Part shown: positions 26,691 to 35,843 of the stretch, piece after piece
How positions within the stretch are numbered: the stretch's first letter is position 1
Layout: every line of letters begins with the position of its first letter
DNA from: JANQNX01 sp040217095
Lineage (GTDB): Bacteria > Pseudomonadota > Gammaproteobacteria > Eutrophobiales > Eutrophobiaceae
Direction: 5' to 3'
Assembly (NCBI GenBank): GCA_965229565.1
Contig: OZ245888.1
Location: forward strand, 2,480,001 to 2,544,000
DNA length: 64,000 bases
Made by a program: the position numbers and the translations under genes
The notes under the pieces: model-generated
Told to the model about the DNA's origin: nothing
Database searches by the model: none
The model's input: the letters and a program-made list of their open reading frames with translations, nothing else

Positions 26691-28001
26691 TTGAAAGCGG
26701 ATTGCCTGCTACATGCCAAATGGATTATCCCGGTCGAACCGGAGGCCAGTGTTTACGAGAACCATACGTTGGTTATCAAGGGGGATCGGATCGAAGCACT
26801 GTTACCCACCGACAAGGCAAGACAACAATACCAGGCAGTCAACGTCCACGAGCTGAATCAACATGTGCTGATACCCGGCCTTGTCAACGCGCATACGCAC
26901 GCGGCCATGAACCTGTTTCGCGGGCTGGCCAACGACTTGCCATTAATGGACTGGTTAAACAACCACATCTGGCCGGCCGAACAAAAGTGGGTGTCGCCCG
27001 CGTTTGCCCGCGATGGCACACAACTGGCCGTTGCCGAAATGTTGCGCGGTGGTACAACCTGTTTCAACGACATGTACTTTTTCCCCGATGTGACTGCCGA
27101 AGTTTGTGCCAGCATGGGCATGCGCGTATCAGTGGGGCTGATACTGATCGACTTTCCCACTGCCTGGGCAGAAAACGCCGACGAATATATATTGAAAGGC
27201 GAACAGGTACATGATGATTTCCGCCATTCACCGCTGGTCACGACCGCGTTTGCACCCCATGCCCCCTATACCGTTTCGGATGAGCCATTGAAACGCATCA
27301 GCATGCTGGCCGAGGAACTTGATATCCCAATCCATATGCATATCCATGAAACCGCTTTCGAAGTACAGGACGCGGTTGACAAAAACGGCCAACGACCACT
27401 TGCCAGGCTGGCCGAACTGGGCGTGTTAAGTTCACGTGTTATCGCGGTACACATGACACAGCTTGAGGCTGCAGAGATAGAAATGCTTGCCCGGCTTGGC
27501 GTCAACGTGGCGCATTGCCCGGAGTCAAACCTGAAACTGGCGAGCGGGTTTTGCCCGGTGCATGAACTGAACAAGGCCGGCGTCAACGTCAGTATCGGCA
27601 CAGACGGTGTGGCCAGTAATAACGATCTCGATATGTTTGGTGAAATGAAAACCGCTGCCCTGCTGGGCAAGGCCGTGAGCGGTGACAGCACGGCGATGGA
27701 TGCACATTGCACACTGAAGATGGCAACTCTCAACGGCGCGCAGGCACTGGGGCTGAATGACAAGACGGGTTCGCTCAAGAAAGGTAAACAGGCGGACGTG
27801 GTTGCCGTTAACCTTGAACAACTGGAAACCCTTCCCTGCTATGACCCTGCAGCGCAGCTTGTCTACGCGGGTAACCGGCAACAGGTAACCGATGTCTGGG
27901 TAGCCGGCAGGCAACTGCTCAGGGACGGACAACTAACAACGGTGGAATATTCCGGGTTAATCGAAAAGGCAAAAAGCTGGCAGAAAAAAATCATTAATTA
28001 A
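26691..28001 (+). CDS. mtaD: 5-methylthioadenosine / S-adenosylhomocysteine deaminase
   Basis: An amidohydrolase that deaminates MTA to methylthioinosine. 436 residues. Metal and catalytic motifs are in order: HTHAAMNLFRG (about 67–77), HMHIHET, VIAVHMTQ and GTDGVASNNDLDMF. The start is TTG at 26691 (MKADCLLHAKW), with AGGACG 12 bases upstream; the in-frame ATGs are too far inside the barrel. The divergent pairing with mtnA and the methylthioinosine phosphorylase at 2827 support the MTA role rather than guanine or triazine deamination. In pseudomonads the same gene neighbours mtnA and gyrA. Confidence 0.92.
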   Translation: MKADCLLHAKWIIPVEPEASVYENHTLVIKGDRIEALLPTDKARQQYQAVNVHELNQHVLIPGLVNAHTHAAMNLFRGLANDLPLMDWLNNHIWPAEQKWVSPAFARDGTQLAVAEMLRGGTTCFNDMYFFPDVTAEVCASMGMRVSVGLILIDFPTAWAENADEYILKGEQVHDDFRHSPLVTTAFAPHAPYTVSDEPLKRISMLAEELDIPIHMHIHETAFEVQDAVDKNGQRPLARLAELGVLSSRVIAVHMTQLEAAEIEMLARLGVNVAHCPESNLKLASGFCPVHELNKAGVNVSIGTDGVASNNDLDMFGEMKTAALLGKAVSGDSTAMDAHCTLKMATLNGAQALGLNDKTGSLKKGKQADVVAVNLEQLETLPCYDPAAQLVYAGNRQQVTDVWVAGRQLLRDGQLTTVEYSGLIEKAKSWQKKIIN

Positions 28002-28079
28002 TGAATATTTTCTGACTGTCACTAGTCTCATCTCCTGTTATGCCTGAAAAAAGAATTAACCTTCAAGGAGAAAATTATC

Positions 28080-28529
28080 ATGCAAACTGCAAAGACTATG
28101 CTGGTATTGTGTCTATCTCTTACAACCATGCCAGTTTTTGCCAAGGGAGATCTGACCCGACAGGAGCCAATAGAAGTCAATATCATGCTTGGTGACGCAG
28201 ACAATCCCATGGCTTTTACACCCTCGAACCTGAAATTCGAGACTGGCAAACTTTATAAGCTGGTGTTTCGTAATGAAAGTGATTTAAAGCATTATTTCGT
28301 TTCAGAGAAATTTTCCAATGCCGTCTTTTCACGCAAGGTGCAGGTCATGGGTGCAGACGGTAAACGCATCTCGGAAGTAAAAGGCATTATCAAGGAAATC
28401 GAAGTCGATCCGGGTGGCCTGGTTGAGTGGTGGTTCGTCCCGGTACAAACAGTGGAGGCCAATGATCTTAAATGCACTATAGAAGGTCATGCCGAGGCTG
28501 GCATGACAGGAACTATTGTTGTTTATTGA
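28080..28529 (+). CDS. Periplasmic cupredoxin (type 1 copper protein)
   Basis: A secreted 149-residue electron-transfer or copper-binding protein. The signal peptide is about residues 1–21 (MQTAKTMLVL...VFA). The mature part has a complete type 1 copper set: His71 in KHYF, Cys132, His137 and Met142 in the C-x4-H-x4-M loop (CTIEGHAEAGM). The strong ribosome site AAGGAGA lies 8 bases upstream of ATG. Downstream is a shared bidirectional terminator and then a convergent cytochrome b561. Redox partner unknown. Sequence around the first His (SDLKHYFVSEKF) resembles copper-binding plastocyanin-like proteins of proteobacteria rather than azurin. Confidence 0.82.
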   Translation: MQTAKTMLVLCLSLTTMPVFAKGDLTRQEPIEVNIMLGDADNPMAFTPSNLKFETGKLYKLVFRNESDLKHYFVSEKFSNAVFSRKVQVMGADGKRISEVKGIIKEIEVDPGGLVEWWFVPVQTVEANDLKCTIEGHAEAGMTGTIVVY

Positions 28530-28552
28530 TTTAGAAAGCGAGTTGCTAAATC

Positions 28553-28582
28553 AAAAAAAAGGCCGCTTTTGCGGCCTTTTTT
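28553..28582. terminator. Bidirectional intrinsic terminator
   Basis: GGCCGC and GCGGCC pair around TTTT, flanked by A8 on the left and T6 on the right. It separates the convergent cupredoxin and cytochrome b561 genes and can serve both. Confidence 0.92.
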
Positions 28583-28596
28583 CTATGTAACAATTA

Positions 28597-29139
28597 TTAC
28601 CAACGCATCATGCGCCGGACAATTCCATCGTTTAAGAATGCATGGTAGATGGCACCACTGATGTGTACCGCTATTGCAGCCAACAATGCCCAGGCTGTCC
28701 ACAGGTGAATTTCTGAATAAAATTCGTTCATATCCTCGTTTTCCTCCGCGATACGTGGCAGTTCAAACAGCCACCACACTTCGGTATCCCAGCGCGTATG
28801 TGCTGATGACAGGTAACCGCTGATACAAACCGCCAGAATTAGTACATACAGAATAATGTGATCAACCGTTGCCAGTTTATGCATCCAGGGTTTCATAGCG
28901 CTGGATGGTACCGGTGCCGGTCGATGTTTGAAACGAACGTATAGCAGCAAGGGAATAATAAATACCAGGGTGATGCCAATGTTCTTGTGCAACTGGAAAG
29001 GAAACGCACGGAACTGCATGTCCTTGGAAGGCAATGGCAGTCCCAGCATCCACCAGCTGGAAATGAACAGGAAGAAAATAGATACGGCCAGTATCCAATG
29101 AAGGATGACCGCTGTTCTGCTGTAACCTTGTCTTTGCAT
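28597..29139 (-). CDS. Cytochrome b561 family membrane protein
   Basis: A di-haem inner-membrane electron carrier of the bacterial CybB type, which oxidises ubiquinol in characterised members. 180 residues, four hydrophobic segments (about 11–30, 52–68, 93–110 and 148–166). Candidate haem ligands are His14 (VILHWILA), His51 (QLHKNIGI), and histidines in the last helices (SEIHLWTAW, AVHISGAIYH). It is followed upstream (35 bases) by an unknown membrane protein on the same strand and faces the cupredoxin. A link to the cupredoxin is possible but unproven. Confidence 0.85.
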   Translation of the reverse strand: MQRQGYSRTAVILHWILAVSIFFLFISSWWMLGLPLPSKDMQFRAFPFQLHKNIGITLVFIIPLLLYVRFKHRPAPVPSSAMKPWMHKLATVDHIILYVLILAVCISGYLSSAHTRWDTEVWWLFELPRIAEENEDMNEFYSEIHLWTAWALLAAIAVHISGAIYHAFLNDGIVRRMMRW

Positions 29140-29174
29140 ATCGAGATCCGTTTAGTCCAAGTTATCGTAAGAAT

Positions 29175-29756
29175 TTATTGAGAGGCCGTTTGCGAAGCAG
29201 TCGCAATATGCCGTCCGGCGATGACCGCGCACAGCATCATTAAATGAATAAGTAGCCAGAGCAGGATGTTCCAAAGGTAGATATCACGCAATATCGGACC
29301 AGTGTTGACGACGGCTGCAAACTGGGCAGCATCAACGAGGGTCAACCCGGCGAACACGATCACTGCTGCGCCGGTCGCTGCTGGTTTGAAATTCACCAAA
29401 GCACCACCAATGATGATGGAAATGAAGGCCAGCAAGGCACCAATACTGGCAAGTGTAATTTGCACAGAAGGGAACCATTCCGGCGTAGACAAGGCAATCC
29501 CTTCTACATGCTTGACCATGTATTCACATTCGGCCATGGAGATGCCCTCTTCTTCCAGCTCTTCCTCGGGGCAGACCGCGGCTGGCAGTATGCCGGATTC
29601 AGGCATGTGTTCCGCGATTACTGCCTGTTTCATGGCCTCGTTACCATGAAATGAAGTCAGGAATATGCCCAGCACAATGGTAACCACACCCAGGGCGCTG
29701 GCCCAGGCCGGACTGATTGTCTTATCTGTATTACTGTCTGAAATAGATGTCGTCAT
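29175..29756 (-). CDS. Hypothetical membrane protein next to cytochrome b561
   Basis: 193 residues, not recognised. Four hydrophobic segments lie at about residues 21–37, 100–122, 127–148 and 159–181. The long loop between the first two (about 38–95) is acidic, with two cysteines (CPEEELEEEG...CEYMV) likely on the periplasmic side. Shares direction and a short 35-base gap with the cytochrome b561 gene, so the pair is probably one operon. No haem-binding pattern is evident. The opposite strand (29302–29649) carries a spurious open frame. Confidence 0.65.
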   Translation of the reverse strand: MTTSISDSNTDKTISPAWASALGVVTIVLGIFLTSFHGNEAMKQAVIAEHMPESGILPAAVCPEEELEEEGISMAECEYMVKHVEGIALSTPEWFPSVQITLASIGALLAFISIIIGGALVNFKPAATGAAVIVFAGLTLVDAAQFAAVVNTGPILRDIYLWNILLWLLIHLMMLCAVIAGRHIATASQTASQ

Positions 29757-30032
29757 GCCGCACCTGTTATTGTTATTGCGTTAAATCCCGATGTAGAACC
29801 AGACCAGCCCAAACTCTGAAAGTTCGAATAAACAACCCGGTCCTGAGCAGTGTAAGCTGAACCTGGGCCACTTAGTAACATTTACCGAACAGGATGACTA
29901 GGGAAAAATTCCTGTTCTACCAGACGTTTGAAATCAAGAGCAATATATCAGTACTGATACTCGCGTTCTATGTCGCCAACGGTACCACGTGCAAATTATA
30001 ATCATAAATCTCAATAAGGTAAGTTAACCACT

Positions 30033-31505
30033 ATGATTGAACCGTCAGCAACAGCATGGATATTGCTGGTCAGCGGCATACTACTGTCGATAAGCGCCCT
30101 TTTCAGTCGCGCATCCGAACGTGTTGGAATACCGCTATTCCTGCTCTTTCTTATTCTGGGTATGTTGGCCGGCTCCGAGGGGATCGGTGGTATTGAATTT
30201 GAAGACTATGAACTCAGTTTTCGAATCGGCACTATCGCTCTGGCGCTAATCCTGTTTGATGGCGGATTGAATACTCCCATGAACTCGGTTCGTGCTGGAA
30301 TCAAAGCCGCTACAGTACTTTCAACAATTGGCGTTATGGGAACAGCCGTTATCGTGGCGGCGGGTGCCTACTTTTTTGGCTTCCCTTTGCCTGTTGCCTT
30401 ACTGCTAGGTGCGATTGTTTCCTCGACTGACGCAGCTGCAGTCTTTTCCACCTTAAGAGCCAGTGGTCTAAAGCTGAAAAAAAGAGTAGCCACTACCCTG
30501 GAACTGGAGTCAGGCCTGAATGATCCTGTTGCAGTAATACTTACTATGGCTTTTACCTTTGCCCTTATTGAAAATCAGTCAATAACAAGCTGGATAATAC
30601 TCGATACTTTCATTCAACTTTCTATAGGTGCTGTAGTTGGAATATCCATTGGCAAATTCGGACGCTGGTTACTCCTGCGAACGCCGATAGTTGCTGGAGG
30701 TTTGTATTCAGTCTTGACACTGGCTATTGCCTTTCTTTCTTTTGGCCTCGCAACCATCATCTACGGAAGTGGCTTTTTGTCCGTGTATCTGACAGGACTT
30801 ATCATAGGTAACAACAATTTCCCCTATCGCAGCGGTGTACTGCGTTTTCATGATGCTGCAGCTTGGTTAAGCCAGGTATGTATGTTTTTACTGCTGGGTT
30901 TACTGGTGTTTCCCTCACAATTATTTGATGTGCTTTTAACCGGTGTTGTACTCAGTGTTCTACTCGTATTTATTGCACGCCCACTGGTAACGATGCTGTG
31001 CCTGCTGCCATTTGGCTTCAGCTTAAGGGAGAGTGTATTCATTGGCTGGGTTGGGCTCAGAGGAGCCGTGCCCATCATACTCGCCATGTTTCCGGTTATG
31101 GCACAAGTCGAAAACGCACAAGAGATTTTTAATCTTGTATTTTTGATCGTGGTGTTTTCAGCAATTTTACCTGGCGGCACGGTTGGTTGGGTTACAAAAA
31201 AACTTAAACTGGTTTCGGATGCTCCACCACAACCCAAGGCAATGCTGGAAATTACTTCGCTGGTGCCAATTAAGGGTGAAGTACTGTCTTATTTTATACA
31301 CCGGGATTCTGCAGTATGCCTTGCATATTTACGAGACATACCATTACCTGATGGTGTTTCAGCGTTGTTAATTCTGCGTGGAGAGCAGATGATTGTACCC
31401 CGCGGTAGCACTCAGTTGGAGCCTGAGGATCATGTCTATCTTTTCTGCCAGGAGGAAAACAAGCCCCTGTTAAACCTTTTGTTTGGTATGCAAGAAGAAA
31501 GCTGA
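30033..31505 (+). CDS. CPA1 cation/proton antiporter, NhaP2/CvrA type
   Basis: Exchanges K+ or Na+ for protons across the inner membrane. 490 residues with about 12 membrane segments over residues 1–390, the conserved ESGLNDPVAVILT region (ion-binding aspartate) and RGAVPIILA. A C-terminal cytosolic RCK_C/TrkA-C-like domain follows (about 400–480, LRDIPLPDGVSALLILRGEQMIVPRG...L.PEDHVYLF). That domain layout fits NhaP2-type K+/H+ antiporters. The ribosome site AAGGTAAG lies upstream of ATG. It stands alone, convergent with rnt. Which cation it prefers cannot be told from sequence. Confidence 0.88.
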   Translation: MIEPSATAWILLVSGILLSISALFSRASERVGIPLFLLFLILGMLAGSEGIGGIEFEDYELSFRIGTIALALILFDGGLNTPMNSVRAGIKAATVLSTIGVMGTAVIVAAGAYFFGFPLPVALLLGAIVSSTDAAAVFSTLRASGLKLKKRVATTLELESGLNDPVAVILTMAFTFALIENQSITSWIILDTFIQLSIGAVVGISIGKFGRWLLLRTPIVAGGLYSVLTLAIAFLSFGLATIIYGSGFLSVYLTGLIIGNNNFPYRSGVLRFHDAAAWLSQVCMFLLLGLLVFPSQLFDVLLTGVVLSVLLVFIARPLVTMLCLLPFGFSLRESVFIGWVGLRGAVPIILAMFPVMAQVENAQEIFNLVFLIVVFSAILPGGTVGWVTKKLKLVSDAPPQPKAMLEITSLVPIKGEVLSYFIHRDSAVCLAYLRDIPLPDGVSALLILRGEQMIVPRGSTQLEPEDHVYLFCQEENKPLLNLLFGMQEES

Positions 31506-31558
31506 ACAGGAGTAATGATAAGGCAAACTTTGATCAGATTGATGCAAACACAGGAGAG

Positions 31559-32194
31559 TTATTCTTCACCAAAAACAGAGTCTGTCACGCCGTTGCAGGC
31601 ATTCCACTTGTTCACGATATCGCAAAAGATCAGTGCGGTTTGCTCAGCATCGTAACGGGCTGAATGCGCATCCTTGTCATTCCACTCCAGGCCGGCGCAT
31701 TTCGCGGCACGTGACAAAACGGTCTGTCCATAGGCCAGGCCACACAGCGTTGCGGTATCAAAGATACTAAAAGGGTGAAACGGATTGCGCTTGATCCCGG
31801 TACGTTCAACAGCGGCATTCAGAAAACCAAGATCAAAATGCGCATTGTGCCCAACCAGTACCGCACGATTGCATTTATGTTCCTTGATCTTCTTTCTTAC
31901 CGGTCGAAAGATAGCTTGCAGAGCTTCTTCTTCATCTACCGCGATCTGTTGTCGAAAGGGGTGATGTGGATCGATACCGGTAAATTCCAGTGAAGCCGGG
32001 TCAAGGTTGGCACCCTCGAAGGGTTGCACGTGCTTTGCGAACACTTCATCAATAGTCCACAGCTGTGCATCATCCAGTTTCAATGTAACTGCTGCGATCT
32101 CAAGCAAGGCATCCGTTGCAGAATTAAAACCTGCTGTTTCTACATCAACGACGACAGGATAGAAACCACGGAAGCGACTGGCGACGGTATTCAT
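31559..32194 (-). CDS. rnt: Ribonuclease T
   Basis: A DEDDh 3'-exonuclease that trims tRNA CCA ends and 5S/23S rRNA. 211 residues: ExoI VVDVETAGFNS (about 15–25, D and E), ExoII VGHNAHFDLGFLN (near 117) and ExoIII with the catalytic His in DAHSARYDAEQTA (near 178). pyrC lies 23 bases upstream on the same strand, the same rnt/pyrC pairing seen in pseudomonads. Normal length. Confidence 0.95.
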   Translation of the reverse strand: MNTVASRFRGFYPVVVDVETAGFNSATDALLEIAAVTLKLDDAQLWTIDEVFAKHVQPFEGANLDPASLEFTGIDPHHPFRQQIAVDEEEALQAIFRPVRKKIKEHKCNRAVLVGHNAHFDLGFLNAAVERTGIKRNPFHPFSIFDTATLCGLAYGQTVLSRAAKCAGLEWNDKDAHSARYDAEQTALIFCDIVNKWNACNGVTDSVFGEE

Positions 32195-32217
32195 AATATA
32201 TGTTTAACCAACAATGG

Positions 32218-33249
32218 TTACTGCAGACGCCAGGCGCATGACTCGCCGGCTCGAAACGGTACAAGTTCATCATCCCCAAATGGATACGCCGCAGGTATGT
32301 CCTGTTTTTCCCTGACCAGGGTGACCTTGCCGGTATTACGTGGCAAACCATAAAAATCCGCTCCATGGAAACTACTGAATGCCTCCAGTCGATCCAGTTG
32401 CTCTGCCCTTGCAAACGCCTCGGCATAGAGTTCCAGCGCCGCATGCGCGGTATATATACCGGCACAGCCACAGTCCGATTCTTTCAGGTTGCGCGCATGG
32501 GGTGCGCTATCGGAACCCAGGAAAAATTTCGGATTGCCACTGGTTGCCGCAGCAACCACGGCCTGGCGATCATCCTCGGCCTTCAGGATTGGCAGGCAAT
32601 AATGATGAGGGCGCAGACCACCACGGAACAGGTCGTTACGATTGAGTAACATGTGTTGTGGCGTGATCGTAGCTGCCAGGTGCGCATCAGCCTGCATCAC
32701 GAATTCGACAGCGGCACGCGTGGTGATATGTTCAAATACAATTTTCAGTTCTGGAAAATCCGCCACGATTTTTTTCAATACCTTGTCGATAAATACGGTT
32801 TCGCGGTCAAAGATATCAACATGATTGTCCGTCACCTCGCCATGCACCAGCAATAAGAGTCCCGCATCCGACATGGCCTGCAGGGCCGGATAGGCTTTCT
32901 TTATATCAGTTACGCCTTGATCGGAATTGGTTGTGGCACCGGCAGGATAATATTTCAATGCCTTGACGAAACCGCTTGCCGCGGCCTTTTCTATTTCCGC
33001 GGCTGACGTATTGTCAGTCAGGTATAATGTCATTAGCGGTTCAAACTCATAGTGATCGTCGACGGCAGCCAGTATGCGTTGTCGGTAAGACAAGGCCGCG
33101 TCAGTAGTCAGCACCGGTGGCTTCAGGTTGGGCATAATAATGGCCCGGGCAAACTGGGCCGCAGTGTGATTGATCACGCATTCCATCGCGGCTTCATCGC
33201 GCACATGTAGATGAAAGTCATCGGGTTTTGTTAAGGTAAGGCTCTGCAT
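32218..33249 (-). CDS. pyrC: Dihydroorotase (class II)
   Basis: Third step of pyrimidine synthesis: closes carbamoyl-aspartate to dihydroorotate. 343 residues, E. coli-type. Zinc ligands His13 and His15 in FHLHVRD, the carbamylated lysine in FVKALKYYPAGAT, and further ligands in HGEVTD, EHITTRAAVEFV and GSDSAPH. Co-directional with rnt and divergent from the aldo-keto reductase, with 93 bases between. With pyrF and pyrG in this window, three pyrimidine genes are visible at separate sites. Confidence 0.96.
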   Translation of the reverse strand: MQSLTLTKPDDFHLHVRDEAAMECVINHTAAQFARAIIMPNLKPPVLTTDAALSYRQRILAAVDDHYEFEPLMTLYLTDNTSAAEIEKAAASGFVKALKYYPAGATTNSDQGVTDIKKAYPALQAMSDAGLLLLVHGEVTDNHVDIFDRETVFIDKVLKKIVADFPELKIVFEHITTRAAVEFVMQADAHLAATITPQHMLLNRNDLFRGGLRPHHYCLPILKAEDDRQAVVAAATSGNPKFFLGSDSAPHARNLKESDCGCAGIYTAHAALELYAEAFARAEQLDRLEAFSSFHGADFYGLPRNTGKVTLVREKQDIPAAYPFGDDELVPFRAGESCAWRLQ

Positions 33250-33342
33250 TCGAACGGATCATTGATAGTAATCTGATAAAGGTATCATAAGCATGGCGCT
33301 TTGTCCGTGTTCTAACATCTGCCACCAAGAGGCTTATAAGTA

Positions 33343-34383
33343 ATGAATTATACGAAACTGGGTAACACCGAGATTGAAGTGAGTCGTATCTGCCTGGGCA
33401 CCATGACCTGGGGTGAACAGAACACCGAGGCCGAGGCCCACGAGCAACTGGATTACGCGGTAGCTGCCGGGATTAACTTTATCGATACAGCCGAACTCTA
33501 CCCGGTCGCACCCAAAGCCGAGACCCAGGGACTGACTGAACAATATATTGGAAACTGGCTGGCAAAGCGTAATGACAGGGACAAGCTCATTATTGCCAGT
33601 AAGGTCTGTGCCAGGGCCGACTGGCTACCTTACCTACGCGATGGCAAGGCGCAACTTGATAAAAAGAATATCACGGCAGCGTTGGATGCCTCGCTAAAAC
33701 GCCTTCAAACAGACTACATCGATCTCTACCAGGTGCACTGGCCGGAACGTGACACCAATTTTTTTGGCAAGCTGGGCTATTATCACGCGCCGGAAAAAGA
33801 CGGGGTCACTATAGAAGAAACACTGACTGTACTGGATGAACTGGTACAGGAAGGCAAGATTAGAACCATTGGCATATCCAACGAAACGGCCTGGGGTTGT
33901 GCCGAGTACCTGCGAGTCGCCCGGGAACATAACCGACCACGTATCGTCAGCATACAGAACCCCTACAACCTGTTAAACCGCAGTTTTGAAGTCGGGCTGG
34001 CCGAGTTTGCCCATCGTGAAGCCGTCGGCCTGCTGGCCTACTCGCCACTCGGTTTTGGTGTGCTCAGTGGCAAGTACCTGCATGATGCCAAACCGGCAGG
34101 TACCCGGTTAGTGATATTCGATCGGTTTACGCGCTATACCAATCCGCAGGCCATTGCCGCCACCGAGGCCTATGTAAAGCTGGCGCAAGACCACGGCCTG
34201 GATCCGGCGCAGATGGCACTGGCCTATGTGAACAGCCGCCCATTTCTGACCAGCAACATCATTGGCGCCACCAGCATGGAACAACTGCGCAGCAATATCG
34301 ACAGCAGCAACATCCGGCTGGATAAAGATGTGCTCCGGGAAATCGAGGCCATACATGCAAAATTTCCCAACCCTGCCCCCTGA
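33343..34383 (+). CDS. NADP(H)-dependent aldo-keto reductase, Tas family
   Basis: A cytosolic (α/β)8 reductase of 346 residues, the length of E. coli Tas. Catalytic tetrad residues can be seen in NFIDTAELYPVAP (Asp, Tyr), the lysine in LIIASKVC, and the His of LYQVHWPERD. The NADP-binding end reads IIGATSMEQLRSNI. The natural substrate is unknown. AGAGGC lies upstream of ATG. It precedes purB by 66 bases, with a possible promoter in the gap, so co-transcription is uncertain. Confidence 0.88.
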   Translation: MNYTKLGNTEIEVSRICLGTMTWGEQNTEAEAHEQLDYAVAAGINFIDTAELYPVAPKAETQGLTEQYIGNWLAKRNDRDKLIIASKVCARADWLPYLRDGKAQLDKKNITAALDASLKRLQTDYIDLYQVHWPERDTNFFGKLGYYHAPEKDGVTIEETLTVLDELVQEGKIRTIGISNETAWGCAEYLRVAREHNRPRIVSIQNPYNLLNRSFEVGLAEFAHREAVGLLAYSPLGFGVLSGKYLHDAKPAGTRLVIFDRFTRYTNPQAIAATEAYVKLAQDHGLDPAQMALAYVNSRPFLTSNIIGATSMEQLRSNIDSSNIRLDKDVLREIEAIHAKFPNPAP

Positions 34384-34449
34384 TTCAAGCTGTCTAAACA
34401 GGTAAATTTACCTGTATAATCTTGGAGTTAAGTCATACTGGATAATTAC

Positions 34450-35829
34450 ATGAAACTCTCTGCACTGACTGCCATTTCACCCATAGACGGTCGCTACCAG
34501 AATAAAACCGAGGCACTCCGAACCATATTCAGCGAATACGGCCTGTTCCGGTTTCGCGTCCAGGTTGAGATCGAATGGCTCAAGGCACTGGCGCAACACC
34601 CGGGAATCACCGAGGTCGCACCCTTTACCACGGAATCACTGACGTTACTGGACTCTATAAAAGACAAGTTCAGCGTCGAGGATGCCGAGGCCATCAAGAA
34701 GATCGAGCAAACCACGAACCACGACGTGAAGGCGGTTGAATACTTCATCCGCGACCGCATTCAGGACAATCCCGCGCTGGTAAAATCGTCGCAATTTATT
34801 CACTTTGCCTGTACCTCGGAAGACATTAATAACCTCAGCCATGCCCTGATGCTCAAAGTGGCACGCGAGGAAGTGTTATTGCCACGCCTGGGACAGATAA
34901 TAGCGACGCTGAAAGACCTGACCCGGCAGCATGCCGACACGCCGATGTTGTCGCGCACGCACGGACAAACGGCCTCACCGACAACGCTGGGAAAAGAACT
35001 GGGCGTCTTTGTCTATCGTCTGCAGCGCCAGCGCAAGCAGCTTGAAGACATCGAATGCCTGGGCAAAATGAATGGTGCGGTAGGTAACTTCAACGCGCAC
35101 CTGGCGGCCTACCCGGACGTGGACTGGCTGGAACTGTCACAGCAATTTGTTGAAGGCCTTGGCCTGGACTGGAATTCGCACACCACACAGATCGAATCAC
35201 ACGATTACATCGCGGAATATTTCCATGTGTTAATGCGCAGCAATACCATCCTGATCGATCTGTGCCGTGACATCTGGAGTTATATCTCACTCGGCTATTT
35301 CAAGTTAAAACTGAAAGAAGGCGAGATCGGTTCCTCTACCATGCCGCACAAGGTCAACCCCATCGATTTTGAAAACGCCGAAGGAAACCTGGGACTGGCC
35401 AACGGCATACTCGATCACCTCGCACAAAAGTTACCCGTTTCACGCTGGCAACGTGACCTGACCGATTCAACGGTATTACGTAACATGGGTGTCGGCATCG
35501 CGCACACCCTGATTGCATTCGATGCCTGCGAGAAAGGTCTGGGCAAGCTGGACATTAATATTGAACGATTGCAACAGGACCTGGAACAGGCCTGGGAAGT
35601 TCTGGCTGAACCGATACAGACCGTCATGCGCCGATATGGCATCGACAATGCATATGAAAAGCTGAAGACACTGACGCGAGGACAGACTATCGGACAAGAG
35701 ACCCTGGCAGAATTTATTGGCGAACTGGATATCCCTGCAGAGGCAAAACAGCAACTGTTGCAACTGACTCCTCACAACTACGTGGGTAACGCGACACAAC
35801 TGGCCGAACTGGTAACCAGAAAAGACTAA
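34450..35829 (+). CDS. purB: Adenylosuccinate lyase
   Basis: Acts twice in purine synthesis, cleaving SAICAR and adenylosuccinate with release of fumarate. 459 residues, fumarase/aspartase superfamily. The SSTMPHKVNPIDFEN signature loop is near residues 294–308, the catalytic His is in SRTHGQTASPTTLGKE, and HFACTSEDINN is an active-site stretch. The following PLD-like gene starts 14 bases after its stop, so at least two more genes are probably read with it. purL lies 2 kb further on. Confidence 0.97.
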   Translation: MKLSALTAISPIDGRYQNKTEALRTIFSEYGLFRFRVQVEIEWLKALAQHPGITEVAPFTTESLTLLDSIKDKFSVEDAEAIKKIEQTTNHDVKAVEYFIRDRIQDNPALVKSSQFIHFACTSEDINNLSHALMLKVAREEVLLPRLGQIIATLKDLTRQHADTPMLSRTHGQTASPTTLGKELGVFVYRLQRQRKQLEDIECLGKMNGAVGNFNAHLAAYPDVDWLELSQQFVEGLGLDWNSHTTQIESHDYIAEYFHVLMRSNTILIDLCRDIWSYISLGYFKLKLKEGEIGSSTMPHKVNPIDFENAEGNLGLANGILDHLAQKLPVSRWQRDLTDSTVLRNMGVGIAHTLIAFDACEKGLGKLDINIERLQQDLEQAWEVLAEPIQTVMRRYGIDNAYEKLKTLTRGQTIGQETLAEFIGELDIPAEAKQQLLQLTPHNYVGNATQLAELVTRKD

Positions 35830-35843
35830 AGTCACTTTTCGTT

